Part shown: positions 56,048 to 64,000 of the stretch, piece by piece | Numbering within the stretch: the first letter of the stretch is position 1 | How the letters are laid out: each line of letters opens with the position of its first letter | Assembly (NCBI GenBank): GCA_964019055.1 | Contig: OZ025218.1 | Span: 9,368,170 to 9,432,169, forward strand | Direction of reading: 5' to 3' | Origin: Anthopleura xanthogrammica | Taxonomy: Eukaryota; Cnidaria; Anthozoa; Actiniaria; Actiniidae | Length of the DNA: 64,000 nucleotides | The notes under the pieces: generated by a model | What the model was told of the DNA's origin: nothing | What the model saw: only the letters and a program-made list of their open reading frames with translations | Database searches by the model: none | Position numbers and translations under genes: made by a program

Positions 56048-59000
56048 TAGTTTCTTAAAAATGCATATAACTACAGTCTCTATGCTTTTAACAATAATAA
56101 ATAGATAAAAGATGTGTATATAAATAGTAATAATAATAAAAATAAAGATTAATTTTAATTTTAATTTTTATTATTTTTTGTAAATAGCTGTTATTACAGT
56201 TGAGCCTGCAATGAGATATTTTTGTTTTAAGAATCATACAAGTGAGGCTATCGGGTCGATACAATGCTTGTTGTTCCATTTGCATCTCATTTGCATGCAT
56301 CCATAATACCTGCTATTCTTCAATCTCTAACAGCTGTAACACGGAATATGATAATGATGACATGATGTTAAAGTGCAGTAATAGGGGCAACAAAATCGTG
56401 CAACTTGTCACAAAACATTATTGCATTGCAAGTTGCAGAATATTGTTGACTGTATAACCACTGCCCCACATGCAACTTGTTATGCAACAAAAATTGATGT
56501 TGCAAGTTGTAGCTGCTTGTTACAAAAACTAGAAAGTGATTCTTATTTTTGCAACTTGCAACAATTTTTTTGTTGCGCTACAAGATCCATTGTTTACTCA
56601 CCAGCTCTAGCTTTGTCTACACCTTTCTGGTGCCATGCTTCCAATCTTAGCTTCAACTCCGCTCTCTCTTGATTAGACAGTTTAGGATTAAGAGCTGCCA
56701 ACCTCCACAGAACAACTAATTCATCACAAAAACCAGCACAGGCATGCTTTGTGGCTTCAGTGCTAGCAGCATTGTTGTTGTTACGGTAACCATTACCATG
56801 GTTACGATGTGCTGATGAACTGGATGCTTGACTGCGGCTATCAAACCACCAGATGACTACTTGGTCATTAGCTAGGCATTCCTCAGTAAGAGTAGAAAGA
56901 AGACTAACTGCATTTGAGTCACTTCTATGGAAGAGTTCCCGAACGATGTAAAGAAGGTTCCACATCCCTTCTGGTTCACGTCCTTTAAGGGGCCTCAGAA
57001 GATTTGACCTGGAAAGTTAAATCAAATAATAAGTTACGACAGATATCTTCTTAAATTCAACATTTGCTATACATCCATTCACTGGTCACAGACAAAGCAT
57101 TTAATTGAGGCTGCAAGGTAGTTTTAAAGGTTTATTAGAATTTGAACCTTGCAGCCTCGGCTGAATGCTTTGTGTTTGGCCAGTGAAGCACACGCACCCA
57201 TATAATTTTTCACTATTTTGTACAGTCTCAAAAAAGCTTTTATTTGATGTCATGATGCTATATATTTTTAGCTGATGGGCATGAAATAACAGCTGGTCAA
57301 CGGACAATGTCCAGCCAGAATTGAAGCCTGTCTGTTAAAATCTTTTCCTTGTCAGTCATTTTGACTAGTAATGTTGAGCCAGAAACCAGATAAAAAGGGA
57401 TATGACCAAGCTAAAACTAATTTGGCTGGTCTTCATGACTGGTGACTGACCAGCCATTATTTCAAGGCCTGGAAATCTATTGGGTAATACAGAGTGACAA
57501 GACTTATTGTTAATCAATTAATTAGCACATACATATTAGCATGACAATGCCAATGGTGATAATCACTGTGCCAGAACCAATAAACTATACACAACTCACT
57601 CACCATTCAGCAGCAGTTGGTGGTGCAGTATTGGACATATAAAAGGCATTGACATCATTTAAGGGTCCTGGACCACAGAATCTAACAAGCATCTTGCGGA
57701 CACTCTCTTGTAATGCTTTTTCATCTAGACACCATTTGTTTTGGTCTGTAGCAGCAGGTCCTGCTGTAGGGTCTAAAATCGTAACATATAGTTTATTTTA
57801 TTTTCAAACTTTTAAATTAATTACAGTGCAGGCTTTGCAGATGACAAGATACGAGGAAATGATATATTGTACTATTTATAAAATACCTGGTGCTCCACAC
57901 ATGGTGTTAATAGATGATTCCTGAGAAGATAACAACTCATCTAAAAGTCTTTGTGCTATTGGTAGAATCTATAAATAGAAAAAAAAAATTATAGCATGAG
58001 AGGTTGAGCATAATATCATAAATTATAAAGACTATGCTGTGTTATCTGCCAAGGCCTGCAAAGAGTATAATTATCATCACTGATGTAAATTTCATAATGA
58101 ATGATTGGCTGAATATTAAGCCTGGTTCTCACTTATGACACAAGCCAACGGAAGCAGATACAATTCCAAGCTCTCACTATGAAAACAAGCAATTTTGCGA
58201 ACAGGGCTCAAAATAACGGCCAGTCATATGCCAGTCAAGATGTCCGGCGTATGATATTATGTACTTATTGACTGAGTGGGAGGTCCGAACGGGAAAATAT
58301 TTGGCTCGAGGTCCTGAAGTACGGAACGAGCGCAGCGAGTTCCGTGCCAAGGACCGAGAGCCAAATATTTTCCCGTTCGGACCGACCTTAACTCAGTCAA
58401 TAAGCATTTTATCATATGACCACATATAAAAAATCGATTTCAAAGCGTTTTTAATAAATGCGAATCAAAATGCGTAGTTTTTACATGATTGACGGCAGCG
58501 AGTCCGAACGGCGAGTCCGAACGGGAAATTATTACACTTTTCGGAAAAGCGTACTTTGTTTGCTGACGACATTTTCCCCAAAGGTTTTTTTTAGAATCAC
58601 ACGTACAGTGAAATACGGTCATATGATAATTTATTTTATTTTATTCAAGTATGACATATATCAGTTCAAAACCATATTTGACCAGTCAAGTACCAAATTT
58701 GGCTGGACATTGATCATTGACTGGCCGTTATTTTGAGCCCTGTGCAAACGTAAGCACGAGAGATTAGAAGATTATTTTATTGCATTGGCTTGTGCTTGTG
58801 CTCATCCTTGCACTGGCTTGCATCGCTAGTAAGAACCAGGCCTTAGTCAATCAGAAGCAAGATAATTGAGTAAAAATAATAATACCTGTTGTGGAAGTTC
58901 ACTAATCAAATATTGAGCAAACTTCTGAAGTTGGTCTCGGCATAGTCTGGACAGATACTCTGATACAGGAGCTCTAAGACAAACTTGATCGGAGTAGTGG

Positions 59001-60364
59001 ATACGAAAGAGACAAAGTGCAATAATATGGGCACACCATGTCGCTGAAGGAGAGCATGTGCAGTAACATGATGTGATGTGACCTCTGTCGAAGGTTACTG
59101 CTACGTTGAACATTCCTTTGGTTTGAATAGGGGTGTGTTGTTGGTTTATTGTCCCACTGAGATGAAAACCTGCCGAGGGATGAATAAATTAATTTAAAAT
59201 ATATTGTGTCAGACACCTGAGTGGCAGATTTATGAGGGTTCTGCAATTCATTTATTTACCACTGGTGACTGTTTCTATTGCTACACGCTGATCGAGACAA
59301 CATTTACAACATGGAAATCAGGTAATACACTGCCGTCAATAATTGAACAAATAGTGCAATACCTTAATATACTCTGAAGATGACTTCCACTCAGGTTGAC
59401 GAAACATCATTCATCAATAACAACATTCTTTCTCAAGACTTTACTCACCCGGACAATCACATTACTCACTCACTCTACTGCTAGTCCTGGGTTCAAACCA
59501 TTTACTCTTAACATAATCTGATTGGCAGCAGTTTATTGCCTAGCTGATTTCCTTGTCATGACTGTTGTCTCAAACAGCAATTAGCAACGAAAAGGGGTCT
59601 ATAACATTTGTCCTTTATATTTTTTTAACCCTCTAAGTTATTCGCAGAAGCTGCTCTCATATATGTATCGATTTACTACCATCCTATTATTTGACACTGG
59701 TCTTCGACTCACCAAACGAAATAGAAAAATGACGGATATGTAGTAGGGGAAAGATTCTAGGCATAAATGACAGACAGACAGACATGCGGAAGGTTAAGAT
59801 AGAAAGAAAGGAAAAAAACAATTTGACAGAAACAGATTATTGGACCGAAACGAGCTACAATAACAGCGTAATTCTAATTAAATTTACACCATAAGTAATT
59901 TTAGTTATGATTTTGAAAAAGTATTTGTCTGTCTTACCAATTTGGAGGACATCTCTAACTGCTTTAGCCTTGACGAGGTGCTCTCCCTTCTGAAATTCGT
60001 CCGGCGAGCCATTCGCCAAACAAGAATACAACCGTATGTCATCTTCTACTTGAGGAAAAGACCAAAAAGCTATCCTAAGTTGAATTTGTTCTGAAGTTTG
60101 TGGATAGGTATGCTCTACGGTCTCAAAAGGAATACATTTTGCCACCTTTTTGGCACACAATTCTATCAAACTATCAACTTTATCTTCGTTTTCATAACTG
60201 CCTGTCGAACCGATTTGAGAATTTCTCTTCCATCCTCTCCAGTTTGCGGAGATACTTTCAGGCTCAGAGATCCAGGATCCTAGTGAATCCTCCTCGAATC
60301 TATCACTGTCTTCAAATGAGAAGCGTTCGTCGTTGTTTTCTTCCCATTCAAACCACAAATCCAT
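49666..60364 (-). CDS. ZSWIM8: Zinc finger SWIM domain-containing protein 8
   Basis: Ten coding exons: 60364-59938, 59169-58886, 57968-57887, 57772-57604, 57008-56602, 55930-55630, 54838-54478, 53857-53587, 53072-52778 and 52489-49666; 1569 aa in frame. ZSWIM8 is the substrate receptor of a Cullin-3 ubiquitin ligase, known for destroying Argonaute during target-directed microRNA degradation. The N-terminus has ERFSFEDSDRFEEDSLGSWI and LRIAFWSFP...IRLYSCLANGS (BC/Cul-box region). Exon 2 carries the SWIM finger CYCTC...WCAHIIALCLFRIH. The last exon has GGNSSTSVF, NWLSRTYSSHVSWISGQAME and AYRVGMLALESLARR, all very close to vertebrate ZSWIM8. The start Met (MDLWFEWEE) aligns with the family start; an in-frame Met 27 codons upstream exists. 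It is shorter than vertebrate orthologs (about 1.8k aa), mostly in low-complexity regions. The 2.8-kb terminal exon is unusual for this window. Confidence 0.95.
53176..53300 (+). mobile_element. tRNA-like SINE in a ZSWIM8 intron
   Basis: 'tagatcagttggttagtgtg' matches a tRNA A box, and 'ggttcgatcctc' 40 bases later a B box. The would-be acceptor stem does not pair, so this is a SINE head rather than a tRNA gene. It lies between exons 8 and 9, opposite to the gene. Confidence 0.65.
54145..54540. repeat. About 110-bp minisatellite spanning a ZSWIM8 exon-intron junction
   Basis: Four tandem units (around 54153, 54262, 54371 and 54483) each contain 'aaagctttgctcttagctgg' and 'tctccaccaagtattccct'. 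The last unit on the plus strand is the real 3' end of coding exon 7 with its donor. The other three are intronic duplicates that each carry the exon-end sequence and most carry a donor-like GTGAGAAC. Confidence 0.88.
55156..55275. mobile_element. TAGACCCC-family MITE in a ZSWIM8 intron
   Basis: TAGACCCCGTTGCAGCACAT at the left, with inner arms 'agctcaatttggaggaaaaa' and 'tttgtcctccaaattgagct'. The right end GGGTATA has lost the C. In the intron between exons 6 and 7. Confidence 0.8.
55418..55620. mobile_element. 203-bp MITE (TAATAGACCT family), complete
   Basis: Inverted ends 'taatagacctcttcggcttg' and 'caagccgaagaggtctatt', internal 'catttcagaccacgtatcat'. It ends about ten bases from ZSWIM8 exon 6 (which ends at 55630), so it practically abuts the splice donor. 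Confidence 0.88.
58202..58742. mobile_element. CAGGGCTCAAAATAACGGCC MITE with another MITE nested inside
   Basis: Outer ends 'cagggctcaaaataacggcc' and 'ggccgttattttgagccctg' are perfect inverted repeats. Inside, 58264-58404 is a separate palindrome with ends 'cttattgactgag' and 'ctcagtcaataag' and arms 'gtccgaacgggaaaatattt' and 'aaatattttcccgttcggac'. A solo, shorter copy of the outer element is at 62847-63023. In the intron between ZSWIM8 exons 2 and 3. Confidence 0.85.
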
Positions 60365-60480
60365 GGTTTTGATGGACGACTCATCTCCTGCTTCTTCACG
60401 ATACCAAACACTGAGCTGCCTCGCTATGGAATTATCCACAGGCAACCCACTTACCCTTTTTTCGACGCTTATGAACGTTT

Positions 60481-60600
60481 ATGGGCCCCAAGCGGCTCAA
60501 TTTGGAGGACAAAAAGAAAAAAGAAAGAGTTTCAATCTCCTGAGAATATTGAAACCTATTGTTTTGTACTCCAAATTGTGCTGCATTCCAATTAGTCTCC
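60481..60600. mobile_element. TAGACCCC-family MITE in the ZSWIM8 upstream region
   Basis: 'ggctcaatttggaggacaaa' and 'ttttgtactccaaattgtgc' are inverted arms. The outer ends are degenerate. It lies about 120-240 bp upstream of the ZSWIM8 start codon, in the promoter or 5'UTR. Confidence 0.78.
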
Positions 60601-60604
60601 CCTG

Positions 60605-61215
60605 CAGCCATCCCGAAAAATTTTATGTTGGGTTTCAAGTACTTCTCAATCAATAGACATTTTTGGCTTGGGCATGTTTTCCCATTATTTTATACCACAT
60701 GCCGTTCCCTGACCTAGAGTATCATTTCTTTGCCACTTGCATACTCAAACAAACAATCTTGTTCTCAAGAGAATGACAAGTGGTCTGAAATGGAAAAATA
60801 TACTCCCAAGCCAAAAAAGTCTACATGTGCTGATTATGGTGAACATCAATCAAAGGGTTTCCATGACATGTTGAAAAACACAAAGATTTTCAAAGCTTGT
60901 TTTAAAGGGCTTGGTCATGTGACCTCTCAGTAAAAGTCCCCCATTACAAATATTTCTCAATATAATTATTTCTCAAATTATTTATGACTGTCTTTATTTG
61001 TGTTCAAGCATGGGATTTAGAAAATTTCAATCAAATTTTAGAATGAGTATTGTTAAACCGAGAAAGAACCCAAATATTACAAATTTGGTGCATGGAAACC
61101 AAAACACATTTGGGGGTGGAGGGGAGGTGGGGGTGGTGGAGGGGGATGTCTAGGCCACAGAAATATGAATAGAACTTTGAAACAAAAGAAACAGAACAGT
61201 TTTTTGTTGTTAATT
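60605..61215. other. Spacer between ZSWIM8 and RPS14
   Basis: The region holds a diverged 203-bp-family MITE at 60652-60824 ('caatagacatttttggcttg' to 'caagccaaaaaagtctac') and a G-rich patch near 61110-61150. The rest is AT-rich spacer. Both flanking genes are on the minus strand. Confidence 0.7.
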
Positions 61216-61219
61216 TGGC

Positions 61220-61225
61220 TTTATT
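61220..61225 (-). terminator. Polyadenylation signal of RPS14
   Basis: AATAAA on the minus strand, 23 bases after the RPS14 stop codon. Confidence 0.75.
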
Positions 61226-61247
61226 TCTTGACCATCAAGACAATCAT

Positions 61248-63748
<2,501 letters not shown>

Positions 63749-63749
63749 A

Positions 63750-64000
63750 CTAAAAAAATAACAAGGTCATTGTATAAAACACACATTATACTTTATATTT
63801 AGCAGCTAAATTTAATTCGATGTTTCGTTTAATGCAAAGATATTTGTGGATTTTATACTAACTCTGTTTATTGGATCGATGGCAGATTTCAAGAGATCGA
63901 AGAGGACAATCCCATGCTGCTTTGCGATTGTTATTCTGCTTATGCGCACGCGCTTTTTAGACACCCACTGACCAACACGTGAAAAATAAAATTTATTTTC
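63750..64000. other. RPS14 upstream region, possible 5'UTR exon
   Basis: Minus-strand reading gives 'cctcttcgatctcttgaaat' near 63905, a plausible 5'TOP-like start. A GTTAGT donor at about 63862 would join to the acceptor just before the ATG. The rest is AT-rich promoter DNA. The exact start site cannot be set by eye. Confidence 0.4.

Overview
The window is eukaryotic nuclear DNA: AT-rich, with many introns flanked by GT/AG, TATA boxes, AATAAA signals, microsatellites, tRNA-derived SINEs, palindromic MITEs and decayed LINEs. Metazoan RPS14 and ZSWIM8, a cluster of AA15-type copper oxygenases, and two small secreted eight-cysteine peptides ending in CCC point to a cnidarian, most likely an anthozoan such as a stony coral. 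The species assignment is inference.

Layout. (1) 1-10.7 kb: repeat-rich DNA, then two tandem copies of a secreted cysteine-rich peptide gene (coding 4137-5303 and 8171-10275). Each copy has a TATA box, a 5'UTR exon and three further exons. (2) 11.2-22.7 kb: four AA15-like LPMO genes. Three are on the minus strand (11229-12819, 14327-16042, 21760-22614) and one on the plus strand (18900-20890). They differ in intron content and in the presence of a C-terminal linker plus six-cysteine module. (3) 24.7-48.0 kb: a tandem segmental duplication of a gene for a secreted or membrane-anchored M28-peptidase-like protein with EGF domains. Copy A (25285-35198) carries 12 EGF exons because a 598-bp unit is present five times in tandem. 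Copy B (37278-48000) has 2 EGF exons and a second candidate signal-peptide exon. Most zinc and catalytic positions of the peptidase fold appear substituted in both copies. (4) 49.6-63.75 kb: two conserved housekeeping genes on the minus strand, ZSWIM8 (ten coding exons, 1569 aa) and RPS14 (six coding exons, 152 aa).

The three accessory clusters all encode secreted or surface proteins and all expanded by local tandem duplication, while the ZSWIM8/RPS14 block is single-copy. At least three MITE families, two tRNA-type SINE families, two LINE fragments and one tyrosine-recombinase fragment lie in introns and spacers. Several insertions are dated relative to the M28 duplication because one paralog lacks them. 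Exon boundaries were derived by hand from splice consensus, reading frame and paralog or family similarity. Every coding model closes in frame, but no transcript evidence was available.
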